Assembly: GCA_023213395.1 (NCBI GenBank)
Contig: CM041465.1
Span: 8,246,001-8,310,000, forward strand
Direction: 5' to 3'
DNA: 64,000 nt
Source: Cycas panzhihuaensis
Taxonomy: Eukaryota; Cycadophyta
The position numbers were made by a program, and so were the translations under genes. Position 1 is the first letter of the stretch, and every line of letters begins with the position of its first letter. Below, in pieces: positions 33,281 to 45,964 of this stretch. A model generated the notes under the pieces. The model saw nothing but the letters and a program-made list of their open reading frames with translations. It did no database searches and was not told where the DNA came from.

Positions 33281-35130
33281 CATATATGGTGTGGGAACAC
33301 TTGGAGGTCCAAGCTTTCCTTTGATCAAAATAAACCATCATATATAAATCCCTAGAGCTTCCTATAAAGATGGTCACTCAATACCATCCTCTAGCTATCT
33401 TATTACCTGTCCTTAGGTCCAAGCCCCCTAAGACTCTTCTTGGGTCATTGCGAGGTCTTGGCCTCACTCTCCTTATCTCTCACATGGCTCCCATCCCTAT
33501 ATCACCTATGGGAAAGAGATTTTGTGTGTATCTATGCTGATTTAGTAGTTATCTGATATATTAGTCTATCATACCATGCTTGGAGTCGATCTCACTCTCC
33601 TTGCATCTCAGACAGTCACCCTTGGGCATCCTGGAGTTGTGACTCTAGGACAATGATCCTCATCTCATCCCTAGAACCAATAGCATGGGTGTAGCTACTA
33701 CCTGGGCCACTCCCTCTCCTGCTCGAGCCTCTAGCTCTCTCACTCAAGTTTGTAAATGGTCCTACTTTGTCTATGTCTCTTGGGCATATACAACCCATAT
33801 GTCCTTAACTTGAGAAGCGAAGTAAACATGGCAGTGTGTGGTCATGCTAACTCTGGCTCTCCATTGTCCACTACTATGGGCTATACCTCCATATATACCT
33901 AGGGGAAAAGGTTAGCCACCACTCTACTGATCAAGTCTATTGTGATATCCTCTCTTATCAATCAGGCAAACCCATGTGTCAATATGGATGTTGATATAAA
34001 ATAATACTAAAGATCACTCAACAAATAGGTATGAATAAAGGCCATAGCTATAAAGGAAAATGGGATTGTCTCTTAGAGAAGATGGTACCCTTGGTGTCAC
34101 CTCCTCATAAACTCTTAGGACCTCCTCTCCCATGGTGACCATGCCCTCCTCACCAACAACAACCGTAGCCTCATCTCCTTCAAGACTAATAGCTACCTGT
34201 CCCTTACTAGCCTCATCTCCTATCTCTACTATTTGCTCTTCTATAGCTCCCTCACCCTCCTCGACAATGTCCCAATGCATGATGCAATATAGTCGATGTA
34301 TATAGTCATATAGAGTTAGCAAATCTAGTGATGTGGTAGCCACTAATCTCCTCACTTACTTCGACTCTCTAATGCTCCTAAAATAGGATGGACAATAATG
34401 GATGAGAGGCCCATTAACTAATACCAGCTAGGGACATGCCATTAGACCTACTTCTCTAAAGTAGTCAAAGAACTAGCACTGGAGTAAAGAACAACAAGAG
34501 AAACTATTGCATCCTATAGCTTGTATCTGATCTAACTATGCTGTGATATTGGCCACTATAAGAGTAGCCCAATCAAATCTCTACTTACCCTCATAGTAAT
34601 GGATGATCTGCATCCACCCTCTTGGGACATCTTTGTAATTCTATTTCTAGGAAATCTAGAATAGAATAGTAAAAATAATCAGCTTCCTTGATTGAAGAAT
34701 ATATGATGTCATGATAGTCCTAATAGAAGCTCCTTGCCTATCTTAGAAACCCCTACCATAGAAAAAATAGGCTACCTCTTGGTGTACCATGTCAGTGCTA
34801 GGTAATACCCCTAGTATAATCGATGCTCCACTGACTAGGACCCCTAGAATCCTCTGTACATTGGACGAGATGATCATCAAGTCTCTAATTCATGGGAGGT
34901 GGAAGACGTGCCATCTACAGTCCCAATGTGATATAATATCTATCAAAAGTACCTAATCAGAGGCATACTATTATGATGAGACAATCCTCAACAAACCACA
35001 TTATCTTAAAATGTCTCAATCTTCATCGGTTATCAACTCTACCAATGCTAACATCGATGCCCTAATGTTTTTTCAGTTATCCACCACTATAACTATCTAT
35101 AATCTAACCAAAATATCATAAGTCAACCAC
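33280..35130 (-). pseudogene. G1 accessory ORF, antisense to gag-pol, unrecognised product
   Basis: Minus-strand reading starts near 35120 with ALMLALVELITDED and CGLLRIV. It continues with SHWDCRWHVFHLP, IRDLMIISSNVQRILGV, GASIILGVLPS and HQEVAYFFYGRGF. An open 113-codon stretch (34355-34014) is Glu/Val-rich (GDEATVVVGEEGMVTMGEE), and a second open stretch (33798-33616) has SERARGSSRRGSGPGSS. The segment order and spacing match the G0 ORF at 11200-13320. Roughly 600 residues originally. No membrane segment or catalytic motif is seen. It is interrupted by stops and shifts. Confidence 0.6.
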
Positions 35131-36340
35131 CTATTAGTCAATGAGAGACACTTCTCTCTCTCAAACAGATTAAAACATATTATATTTGAGCAAAATTCTA
35201 AAAGTCCAAAGTTTTGGTTCTATATTATAGACAAGATTATGGTATCACAAGCAAACTAGCAGTCCATTCCCTTCATGCTACAAATTTTTTTGTGGTACTA
35301 TATTTATGTATGCGGTACTATAAAAAATCTTGTAGTACCAACTTTCCTACATTAAAATTAAAAATCTACTCCTAAAATAACCCTTCTTTGGGCTAAAGAT
35401 AGGTCCATCAGGACCAAGATACTCACAAACCTTGGTCCAACCTCTTACGAGTCCTTAAATAGGTCCCATTAGGCTCCAAAATCTTAAAATGAGCACTACC
35501 TAACTACCAAAAAGTATTAAGGCAAAATAAGTAAAAAAATAAACTTAAAGGTGGGATCCGCTTACTAGATCCACTCTCGCTACTGCCATGACTCTCTCAT
35601 GATCTCAACAACTCTACCTATGTAATGATCTAATGGCCGGATCTCCCTCGACAATCTTAGGAAGGTAAGGGAAAATAGACATAGCAGAAGAGTTTTCTAA
35701 GTTGATCAAATAGATAATAGTAAAAATGAATTTTGTATTCTTAACCAACTTGCTTTTAGTTACCCCCCTTTGGTAGGATTTTTTGAGCCCTTCAACCATT
35801 TTTCATTCTGATTGAGCCATCGAGTTTACATCTTTGGATCCATTCCCACTTCCTTAAAGGCCCAGGCTCTCTTTAGTTCTTAGATATTACTTTTTCTCAT
35901 CTTTTATGAGTAATAATAATGATTTTTTACCTTTCCTTAGGGAAGCTTTTTATCCTTGTAATTTGCTTGCTCAAAACCCTATCAGTGTTTATACTCTTTA
36001 GATTTGTATGAATGTACTAATCTTCTATTTCATGAATCTATTAGCCCTTTTGTTACCTAGTAAAATCCCATCCTCCTATTCAAGTTTGCCATCATGTCTC
36101 TAATAAACCTTGAGCCTAAATAACAAGTTCCTTGTATCATCACCTCTCCCTTCTATAAGGTAGACCCTCTGCGAGCCTTGTTGCCTAGACATAAGTCTCT
36201 CCTATCCTCTCACTAAGTGGTTGTTTGTGTCATTATAATTTTTTAGGAGTTATCATCCTTTGCTTGGATCTCTCATCTTTTAGCATTCTTTCCTTGTGAA
36301 AGGGCAACATTTTCCTACATTTTATAGTTACAACTATTGC
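35131..36340. other. G1 region between antisense ORF start and aRNH
   Basis: 35280-35345 holds GTAC-centred words (GGTACTATA, GTAGTACC) matching G0 10900-11080. 35395-35640 matches G0 10560-10870 in reverse. 35860-36340 is a degraded plus-strand linker leading into aRNH. The two coding units diverge from here, so any promoter for the antisense ORF would lie in 35131-35860. Confidence 0.45.
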
Positions 36341-36770
36341 CCTTCCCCATGGCCTTACTTATCTATACCGATAGAGGTAGTTGTGGTAACCCAGGGCCCT
36401 CCACTATACCTTAGATCATTCGTGATCCCTCTAGACATATTTTCATGTACCTTAGGATTTACCTACCTAATCCCGTAAATAATGAAGTAGAATATATGGC
36501 TATTATTGAAGCCCTAACTGATGTGCTTCATCTCCATTGTGGCCCCATCATCTTACATTGCGATTCCCATATCATAGTATCCCAATTAACCCAGACCTAT
36601 CGGGTCCTTTACTCAAGTTGAGATCTTTGGCTATGACAACTAGATCTATATTGACCTATTTCATTTTAGTCGACATCTAGTATATCCCTCATGATTGAAA
36701 CATTAAAGTTGATAACCTAGTCAACCTCATTCTTGAGCATCACGTTCAGCTTGAAAGTGACCCCCTTTCA
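36340..36770 (+). pseudogene. G1 archaeal-type RNase H (aRNH) remnant
   Basis: IYTDRGSCGNPGP near 36357 (first Asp), NNEVEYMAIIEALTDVLHLH (Glu helix), ILHCDSHIIVSQLTQTYRVL (second Asp) and KVDNLVNLILEHHVQLESD (C-terminal Asp region). This motif set is that of archaeal-type RNase HI, unlike the gypsy RT-linked RNase H seen in G0 at 58317-58865. A few in-frame stops interrupt it. It lies on the gag-pol strand but beyond the antisense ORF, as in G0. Its expected role would be to degrade RNA in RNA:DNA hybrids during reverse transcription. Confidence 0.8.
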
Positions 36771-37255
36771 ACTCAATGGGTTCCCTGTTTGAAAGGGCTT
36801 TAGGGGGCAACCCCCTTTTTCCTCCTTCACCTCAGAAAATAGCTACTGATGAGGTAAAATTATAATGACCAATACCTTTATCCACATAGCTCTTATCCTT
36901 GGTTGGTATAATAAGGTATCTCCTCATCTCCTTAAGGGTTTCTCTAGGTTTTTGAACCCTATCTTAGGGTCACACCACCTACTTGGTGCATTACTTAGGG
37001 AACACCCCTTAGTTGTTGCCTTCCTATCTTATTTGCATATGCTTAGGATTCATGGCTATGTGCCTTAAGATTGGTTCTGTCACACACCTATCTCCCTCCT
37101 TAACTTGTGCCTTGACTATGCATCCGCTGTGATACTTCTCACCCCTTGGTTACCCATAAATCTAATTTCTAATTATTGTTTATACTAATGATATTTGTAT
37201 TGGTAGTATTCACCATCATCTTAGCTTTAGAACAATGAGGTTCTGTTGCCAAGGG
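36771..37255 (+). other. G1 3' region and polypurine tract
   Basis: A degraded extension after aRNH (an open 67-codon stretch at 36865-37068, no motif recognised, related to G0 9640-9340 only weakly). GCCAAGGG at 37248-37255 precedes the 3' LTR and could be the purine tract. Confidence 0.45.
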
Positions 37256-38008
37256 TGTAATGTTTCTAAGCTACTAGGAATGGATCTGGAGATGGCAACA
37301 TCTTAGTAAATAAAGGTATGTGTCTCCTCCCTACCCATAGCTTCAGAGTTATATCATTGAGACTAGGATGATGGTTGGTATATGTTTGATACTTGGTTGG
37401 ATTTTTTGTTTCCTTTTTTATGCCAATGATGATCAAGACTTTGGTCCAATGGCCTTAGAGCCCTCCTTCATGGCCTAACAATCGATAAGGTGACCCTTCC
37501 AATCCCTTGCAACCTTATTCCTATAAGATTTTAACCTATTACGACTTGTTTCACTTCATTCTTTTGCCCTAACTGCATGTAGTTAGTTATTTAGAAAACT
37601 TAGGATTAGCTTATAGGGGTTTGAAGTGGAAATCTATAGCTTCATAGTTAAATTTTGGTTTACTGTCGTAATTCCACTCTAATTATTTCTTATACTATGA
37701 AGTATTTTGGTACTGCAGATATGTTTGTGATATCATAAATAACTTCATGTTGTGACTATTACAATAGCCACTTGTAGCTAGTAATGTTTAATTTTTATCA
37801 TAAATACTCCCTTGACAGATATGGCACACCGTGGTAGGCCAAGGTGGGTGCAGAATGGTCCAGGAAAGCTTATTAATTAATTAAATTAGCACTTTTGTTT
37901 GAATTAGAATGAAAATTTTTAAATGAAACCATGCTAATTCATGGTTTTTAAGGGGTAGTTTCATACATGAAACCACTAACCTAGTGTCTAAATTCTTAAT
38001 ATAAAAAA
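37256..38008 (+). repeat. G1 3' LTR, first part (before B')
   Basis: It begins TGTAATGTTTC and aligns with 15292-15743 plus 19265-19567. It retains the empty L target (single GTATT at 37702-37706). It is interrupted at the A-run 38003-38008 by B'. Confidence 0.82.
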
Positions 38009-38371
38009 TGAAAGAGGTTAATGTATCAAGGTTATTTGTGTAGATTAATTAAGTGACCTTAGGATATATTATTCATATTAGTCTCTTAGTGAAATGTACT
38101 TTATGTGCATTTAGATGTAATTTTAGGTTTATGTCATTAGGTGAGAAAATCCTAACCCTAGTGCTCACCCTCAATAATAAAAGGAAAAATCTCAAGGAGG
38201 GAGTCATTATTCATTCTCACCTCCAAGCTTGCTCTCATGTCTTGTTTCATCTCTCTTTTATTCTCCATTGTCATTGTGTGTATGTGAGTGATTTATTCCT
38301 TAGATGGGGATCTAGAAAGGGATCTATTCACTCCATTCCACTTGTATGGAATCATTTTGCCTCTCCTTCAT
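38009..38371 (+). repeat. B' 5' LTR (3' end uncertain)
   Basis: It matches 55858-56154 closely, then the 5' copy contains sequence that the 3' copy lacks (38316-38365 against a short CCATCATTCCTTCA). It may extend further, to about 38470. I did not find a tRNA-iMet primer site at the expected place. Confidence 0.65.
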
Positions 38372-40230
38372 CTTCAATGTGAAGTATTGAGAGTGTACTC
38401 ATTATCTTTAATTTTTTGAGAGATTAAAATTATATTACTTTGTATGTTGCTACTTTCTCTATGTGTGTAGAATTTTAGAGGTAAAAAATACAGGTTTTTG
38501 AAGCCGTTTGGTTGCCAAAATAGTCCCAAAAACATTAAAGGCCTAAAATTTTATGAAAATTTTGACCATCTCAGATTTTGATGAAATTTGGCACATAGGA
38601 TTACCTTGCCAAGATGATCATTTTTTTCTTCTAGAGTAGCTTTAGATTTAGCATACAACAATGAGTTTTAGCTAAAATAAAAGGTTAAAATTTGTAGATA
38701 AGTGACTTAAGATACATTTCTAAATGAAATCCATTAAACATAATCTAAAAATCTAAAAGTCTTTTTAAGGGATCTAGTATATTTATGTCTTAGAAGAATT
38801 TTAAGATAAATCTCATCAAATTTCATTCACTAACTTTATAGTTTTCTCACGGATGCTAAATTTGCCTACTCAACCCCACAAAATATATTGTAAGGGTATT
38901 TCAGGTAGCTTTTGGCTAATTTTGGAGATGGTACTAAAGAAAAAGTTGATGTATGTGTCAAGATGTAACTTTTAGCATATTGAAGTTCAGATTCTGAGAT
39001 AGTGGATCTGATAACATTTTACTTTTGTGTTTTTTTTGGCAAAATTTTTTTATGCCTTTTTAGAAATCTAACATTATTACCCTATAAAAAATGATATTCT
39101 GAATATTTTTTTCTTCTTCCATAAATTTAAATTACATCATTTAGGCCTTCATATTTATATTTTTTTTAAAATTTTATCCATTTATCATTAGTTGTAAATT
39201 TTGTATAAAAATCATAAAATATGGCAAAATAACATGCATCTAAATTTAGAAAAATTAGTATTTTAATAGAAAGTTGATCTACGTTTTAGCCCTTTATGGC
39301 TTTTGTATTGAAATTTCTAAAAACATATTTGGAAACATTATATTAAAGTAAGGGAAACCTTAGATCAAAAGCAACATCCAGTTCCCCTACTAAATCTAGC
39401 ATGTTTTTTCTATTTGTACACATAACATAAAGCATCACATAAAGTAGCAACAACAACAAATTAAGCACGAAAGGTAAGCAAGCATATTTGGAAACTTTCC
39501 ATTTCAATTTTCTGTTATTTAGAAATAACTTACATTATTCCTAAAAGGAATCTCATCTGTATAATTTATATTGCCAGTTCTTGACTTGTGCACACACTCG
39601 CCTTGGTTGAAATAGACCACGATTGACTAAAGTCCAAGTCCTAAAGGAGGTGTAAGTTTCATATTGGGTCTAGTCTTAACTGGAATAGTGGTAGAGGGAT
39701 AAGTTAGCTATACCTATGGCCTCCAATCAGGGATAATACTAATAACCACCTAAGAAAACTAAAAACCTTAATGTAAGATTAAAATTAATCCAGTCTAACA
39801 TCCATCATAGAAGTGGGATACACACATATCATTTGACTCTTTGGAGGAGGTATATAGTTACTCACTGGTGAACTGAGTAAGGATTGGGAATGCCTAGGCT
39901 CCACTATGATTTGGATTTCATCACCAAGTGTAAGTGTGAGTATTGCAAGTGAAGGCCCTAATTGTATACTAGAAACCTTAGGCATGGAAACCTCACCTAT
40001 ATTTGGACATAAATTAGAGGTTAGTAGTATGACACATCACCACTCTTTGCCAATTCTATATTAGGCCTTATTCTTGTATCATTGCTTATACTCATTTTTC
40101 ATAATTATTAAAAAATACCTAATCATTGCTTACTTCTCATCATAGCATTCATTTCTATATCCCTATTGCATCAGGTGTACTAGCCACATGCATTAGTAAC
40201 ATATATTTCTATAATATTTTCTACTTCTTC
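38372..40230. other. B' leader region, no gene seen
   Basis: AT-rich, without a recognisable motif on either strand. It is probably the untranslated leader of B' upstream of gag. Confidence 0.45.
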
Positions 40231-41312
40231 ATCATCACCATGTCATCTTAATTCAAGCAAAATGTTAACTACATATTAAAAGGCAAAAAAAATTAGGATT
40301 TGTGGTACACTGAAGTTAAAAATGTTATAAGTATGAAGGCTTTTCGAGAGCCCACTTGCAACCTATACCTAACATACCTATAATAACTACAATACCTACT
40401 TCTAGTAGATCCACTATAACAACTCCTATAGATGTTATATTCAAACTACAATGGGGGATAAATGAAAAGATTAGTGTATGAATTCTATTGGTTACTGATT
40501 TCTACTTACACAACTTGATTAATGAAGAGTAACATGATACAACTTGGAAGGTCCTTGAAGTTCTTAAGAAGAACTTTGATACCAAGTCAGATTTAGAATT
40601 TGTTCATCTTATTCTAAAAATGAACAAATTAAAAATGCAGAAGGGATGAGCTCATGAGACAATAAATCTTCTTCGATCAATAAAATAGATAATTCATCAA
40701 GATTTTAAGATCCAATATATCACTTGTATATTCTTGATCCAATCATATCTACATGTCCCTGATTATAAAAACTTACTTGGAAGTCTTTAATCTAGTAGAA
40801 CATTGAAGACACTCAACTTTGAAGTACTTGTTGAGAAGTTCATAGAATTTAACAAGACCTTTGATACCAACTTTATAAAAGACTGCAGAACTACCACTTT
40901 TAAGTTAGCCAAGTTCCAACTAAAACATGGAGTTCATAATGTTGAAGAAACTTGTGAAAAATCATTTAGTGGTGCAGGTTTTGTATAAGCACATTTTTAA
41001 AGAATTGAGGGATCTTCAATATCAAATACCATTGACCAACCAAAGAGATACTTTGAAGCTCGATGTGGATATATCACTTGTGAATTCCCTTCACCAATGC
41101 CAAGCCCTATTAAAATTGTAAATAGTGTGGCTTCAATCTATAGATAGTGGATTATGGACACAGGACCAACTCAATATATGACATATAATTATAGTCTATA
41201 TCAAACATTTAAATCAAATATTCAAGGAGTTATTCACATGGCTAATAAATCATAACAACCTATTGAAGGAATTGGTAACATTTGCCTGAAACTCCTAGGC
41301 TTAAGAGATTTT
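40231..41312 (+). pseudogene. B' gag and protease, cut by C2
   Basis: UBN2-type gag features: WKVLEVLKKNFDTKSDLEFV, LKMNKLKMQKG, then an open stretch 40803-40988 (LNFEVLVEKFIEFNKTFDTN). The protease follows as WIMDTGPTQYMTYNYSLYQT (DTG catalytic triplet) and FKSNIQGVIHMANKS. A stop, QPIEGIGNI and LKLLGL follow, before C2 enters at 41313. The frame resumes at 46615 with the LHIDDVLY-like segment. No zinc knuckle is seen. Stops are mostly TAA/TAG at Gln positions. Confidence 0.72.
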
Positions 41313-41926
41313 TGTTGAGAATACAAGGTCCCAAACCTTAAATAGCCACAAGATCTAAACTATTTTGCAACTAGTCACAGGAATCGAAACTAAGATTTAA
41401 CATGCAAGTTCTAAAATCAGAGATAATATAACAACATCAATATACAAGCTAAACATCACATATGCACTTGATATAACATGGTAAAACCCTAGTAGTGTGC
41501 TACGGAAACATCCACACTGGAAAGGTATCGATCTTTATTATTATAGGATGGAGAAACAATACATCTCAGTAGCAGAGTGCTCTCAAGAACAACAACCAGG
41601 TGTCGCCCTCATCACAGTACATTACATTACATACAACATTATAAGAAAATCCCTAAAATAAATTACATGAGAGGGACATCCAAGGCATAAATCTTAGCTG
41701 TAGAATCTAGGGTATTTGTATCAAATGAACCTGATTCTCTTTACAATTTAATAAGGTTTACATGGCTAATTTTTTGGGTCGGGGGCTATCACCCTTGAAC
41801 CCCCTCTTAGCAGGGGGCGTTCCACCCACCCCCCTTGGAACCCCCCGAGAAAGATTAAGGGGGAAAACCATGCCAAAAACACACCAAAATTTTAACCCCA
41901 AAATATTGTTGTCACAATATCTAATA
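41313..41926 (-). repeat. C2 3' LTR
   Basis: 614 bp, shorter than its partner (645 bp) mainly because about 30 bp of the GC-rich hairpin block is missing near 41816. The purine tract complement lies at 41927-41940. Confidence 0.92.
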
Positions 41927-41940
41927 ATCTCTACCTTGAC

Positions 41941-44900
41941 AATAATTTACCCGCTACCTTTCTTGGACCCTTCATCATTTTTTCTATAAGCTAAGAGAAG
42001 TCAAACACCATTTGAACTTCTCTAATGGTACTGGTTTTGTGAATATATCAGCATAATTCTGATTGGTGTGAATCTTCTCAAGTGCCACTCCATCTACTTC
42101 CACAACCTCTTTAACAAAATGGTACTTAAGAGTAATATGCTTTATTCTACTGTGATAGGATGAATTCTTGGCTAAGGAAATAACACTTTGACTGTCACAA
42201 AATACCTTTACATTTTCCTATCTCCTTCCAAGCTCAACTAATAAACCCTGTAACTAGATTGCTTCTTTACAAGCATGTGCTGCAGCAACATATTCAACTT
42301 CTATGGTTGGCAATGTAATTGTGTACTACAATTTGCACATCCAACTAATTGGACCATTTGCAAGAGTAAAAACATAACATGAAGTAGACCTTCTTTTGTC
42401 TAAATCTCCTGCAAAGTTTGAATCGACATATCCACAAACCTGATTACTTATACCCCTAAAGGTGATGCAGTAGTTGCTCGTGCCTCTCAAATACCGAAGC
42501 ACCCATTTCACTGTAGCCCAATGTTCCTTTCATGGATTTGCCATAAACTTACTCACTACACCGACTGCATGTGAAATATCAGGTCTTGTACATACCATGG
42601 CATACATCAAACTTCCTACTGCACTAGCATAAGACACACAAGACATATAAATCTTTTCTTCTTCACTACTAGGACTCATATTCGAAGAAAGCTTGAAGTG
42701 GGAAGCCAATAGGATACTCACTGGTTTCACATTTGCCATACCAAACCTGGTTAGCACCTTCTCCATATATTTCTACTGTGATAAACATAACTTACCATTT
42801 TTTTTGTCTCTGTGTATCTCCATGCCTAAGATTTATTTTATAGATCCTAGATCCTTCATATCAAAAGTCCTAACCAATTGATCCTTTAGCTTATTGATTT
42901 CTTCCATGCTCTTGCTTGCAACCAACATGTCATCAACATATAATACTAAGATAATGAATAAGCCATTGTCCATAAATTTAAAGTAAACACAATGATCATA
43001 CTCACTTCTTTTAAAATTTTGGCTCTCCAAAAAGGCATCAAACTTCTTGTACCTTCGCTGGTGATTGCTTTAGGCCATACAATGATTTCCTGAGCCTACA
43101 AATAAGTCTTTTCCTGCCATCTTGTATAAACCCTTCTAGTTGATCCATATAGATTTCCTCCTCTAAATCTCCATGTAGAAAAGCTGTGTTTACATCTAAC
43201 TGCTCCAACTCCAAATCGAGAGAAGCTATTAATGCTAATAGCAATCGAATTAAAATAAGTTTGACAACTGGTTAAAAGATCTCATGAAAGTTGATACCTG
43301 CTTTCTGTGTAAAACCTTTAGCCACCAGTCTTACCCTATATTTATCAACTTTTCCATCAACATCTATTTTCTTTTTGAAAACCCACCTGCAACCAACAGT
43401 CTTCTTGCCATGTGGAAGTTCTACTAAGTCCTATGAATTATTTTTCTTTAAAGCACCTATCTCTTCCTACATAGACCTTATCCACTTCTCTCCATGGATA
43501 TCATCTACTGCTTCCTGATAACATGTGGGCTCACCATCATTAGAAACCAAAGCAATAGAAATAGAAGGGTTGTACCTATTAGGTGGATGACTAACTCATG
43601 TAGATCTTCTAACTATTGGCAGAGGAGTATCCACATACTTCTACAAATCTACTGCTGATTCATCTTCAGAAAGATCTTCATGCTCTTCTGATTCTACAGA
43701 TGGCTGCATTTCAAACTTGACTTATTGATGTTCGACTAACATACATTTCATTTAAGCTTCTACACTATCTAATTTTACAAGGGGAGATTCATCAAATATG
43801 ACATCTTTGTTAATGGTGATTTTGTGAGCAGTAGGATCCCACAACTTGTATCTCTTCACACGATATTTATCACCATAACCAATAAAGATATATCTCTTGG
43901 ATTTTAGGTCTAACTTTGAACGTTTACTTTTGTTAGTCCAGGCATAAGCATCATAACCAAAAACTTTTAAATTTGAATAATCACATGGATGTCCAGTCTA
44001 TACCTCTTCAGGAATCTTGTAATATATTACAAGTGATGGTGGCCTATTTATCAAATAGCAAGCTATTTGAATAACTTTTGCCCACAAGCCCTACTCCACT
44101 CTTGCATTACTTAGCATGCTTCTTGCTCTTTCTAAGAGTGTCCTATTCAAGTGCTCAACAATGCCATTTTGCTGCGGAGTATAGCTACTGGTCTTGTGTC
44201 TTTCAATCCCAGCTTCTCTGCAATAGTTCTTAAACTCCAAGGAGTTGAACTCACCTCCATTATCAGTTCTTAAACATTTGATTGTCTTAGCAGTACTATT
44301 CTCAACTAAAGCCTTGAACTACTTAAACACACTGAAAACTTTAGATTTTCTTTTCAAAAAATAGACCTATACCTTCCTAGAGTAATCATCTATAAATGTG
44401 ACATAATACAATGATCCTCCACAAGATATTTTAGGGGTTGGTTCCTATACATCTGAATGTATATAATCTAGAATGCCTTTACTAGTGTGACTCCCCACTT
44501 TAAACCTGAGTCTACACTGCTTTCCAAAAATACAATGTTTATAGAAATCCAAATCTGAAAGCTGCAAGTTAGGAAGAAACTTATGGTTTATTAACACCTT
44601 AAGTCCTTTCTCACTCATGTGCCCAAGTCTCTGATGCCATAACTGAGCTGGATCTTCTGCAGTCTTTGATGCTGTAGCTACTTGGATGGCATCTGTACTT
44701 CCCACTAAAATGTAAAGATTTTCCTTTCTTTAAGGCTTTCATAACAACCAAGGCGCCCTTTGACACCTTTAGGACTCCTTCATGACCTGTATGCTTAAAA
44801 ACACCCAAATCTAATTCACCCAAGGAAATCAGATTCTTTTTCAAATTAGGTACATGTTTAACCTCAGTTAATATTCTGACTAACCCATCGAACATCTTAA

Positions 44901-45000
44901 TTCTGATGCTACCAATGCCCACTATCTTACAAGAAACTTCATTTTCCATAAGCACATCACCACCATCAAGAGGTTGATATGATGAGAACTAACTCTTGTG
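41941..45000 (-). pseudogene. C2 pol: integrase, reverse transcriptase, RNase H
   Basis: Minus strand from 45000 downwards. GDVLMENEVSCKIVGI and NLISLGELDLG form the PR C-terminus. The integrase zinc finger HQRLGH, DFYKHCIF (44640-44530; first Cys of the pair is Tyr) and GVLDYIHSDV-like sequence follow. The core region 44400-44100 has LRTDNGGEFNS-type and ERMNR-region sequence, partly broken. RT has LEQLDVNTAFLHGDLEEEIY, CRLRKSLYGLKQSP (43244-43038) and ILVLYVDDMLVASKSMEEIN (43030-42833). RNase H has CGYVDSNFAGDLDKRRSTS (42440). Stops and one frameshift separate these. The catalytic Asp pair of RT is intact. Confidence 0.87.
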
Positions 45001-45945
45001 TGGACACATGTGGTGCGAAGCACTTGAATCTAATAACCAATCATGGTGATAATGAGAAACATTATAAGCGACCAAGATATAATCATCCATACATTGATTT
45101 GAATCCACCTGATTCACCTCCTTGGTAGGATCTTCCTTTTTCTGGAACTCCTTCCTTTTGTAATAATCCTTCTTGAGGTAACCAGTCTTATTATAATGCC
45201 AACACTTAAGCTTACTCTTTTTGCTCTTTGACTTGGACCTCGATGTATCCTTAGAGTTTTGTCCTCTCTCAAATGTTCTACCCTTTACTGTCATGGCTTC
45301 TGGTGTGGAGGTTTCAAAACTAGATTTCCTCTGCACTTCTTCCATTAGCAAAGCACTCACAATAGAATCATAATCCAATATATCTGTAGTGCTAAAACTA
45401 ATTGGGGTGATAATAATATCCTAGGATTCAGGCAATGATCATAACAAAGTAACAGCCTTATCCTCATCCTTAAGTTTAACATCGATACTAGTCAACTGAC
45501 AAATAAGAGTATTGAAAATATTTAAATGGTCAGTAATTTTTGTACCTTCCTTTATCTGTAATGAGTACAATTACCTCTTTAGGTAGATTTAATTCGTTAC
45601 TAATTTTGTCATATATAGGCCTTCCAACTGGGTCCATAATCCTACTACTGTGTCTTCTCTTACGATGTTAAATAAGACTTCATCTACCAAGCACAATCAT
45701 ATTATGCTAAGTGCCTTTTATCTAAGTCATCCCAATCATCATCGTCCATCCTTATAGGTTTCTTCAATTTTCCTACAAGGGTTTTGTACAAACCCTACTG
45801 TACAAGAACATCATGTGCTTTTAGCTTCCATAACTTGAAGTTGTTCTTGCCATTGAATTTCTCCACCCTGAACTTTGCACCTACTAGTTTCACCATGTGG
45901 TGTAGAAAAGCCGACACCAAAACTTCACAAACTTGCTATAAAACA
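45001..45945 (-). pseudogene. C2 gag and protease start
   Basis: An open 129-codon stretch (45378-44989) contains RTFERGQNSKDTSRSKSKSK, then CWHYNKTGYLKKDYY, a nucleocapsid knuckle in which the second Cys, the His and the last Cys are all Tyr. WLLDSSASHHMCPHKS, the protease site with Ser for Gly, follows. The upstream half of gag to 45945 is broken. Cys to Tyr on the element strand fits G-to-A decay. Confidence 0.82.
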
Positions 45946-45948
45946 AAA

Positions 45949-45963
45949 GTGGCTCTGATATCG
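45949..45963 (-). other. C2 primer binding site
   Basis: On the minus strand CGATATCAGAGCCAC follows the 5' LTR, matching the tRNA-iMet complement except for the first two bases (CG for TG). Confidence 0.8.
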
Positions 45964-45964
45964 T

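Noticed and set aside
36865-37068. 67-residue open frame after aRNH
   Set aside because: No motif found and no convincing open counterpart in G0; kept only as part of the G1 3' region.
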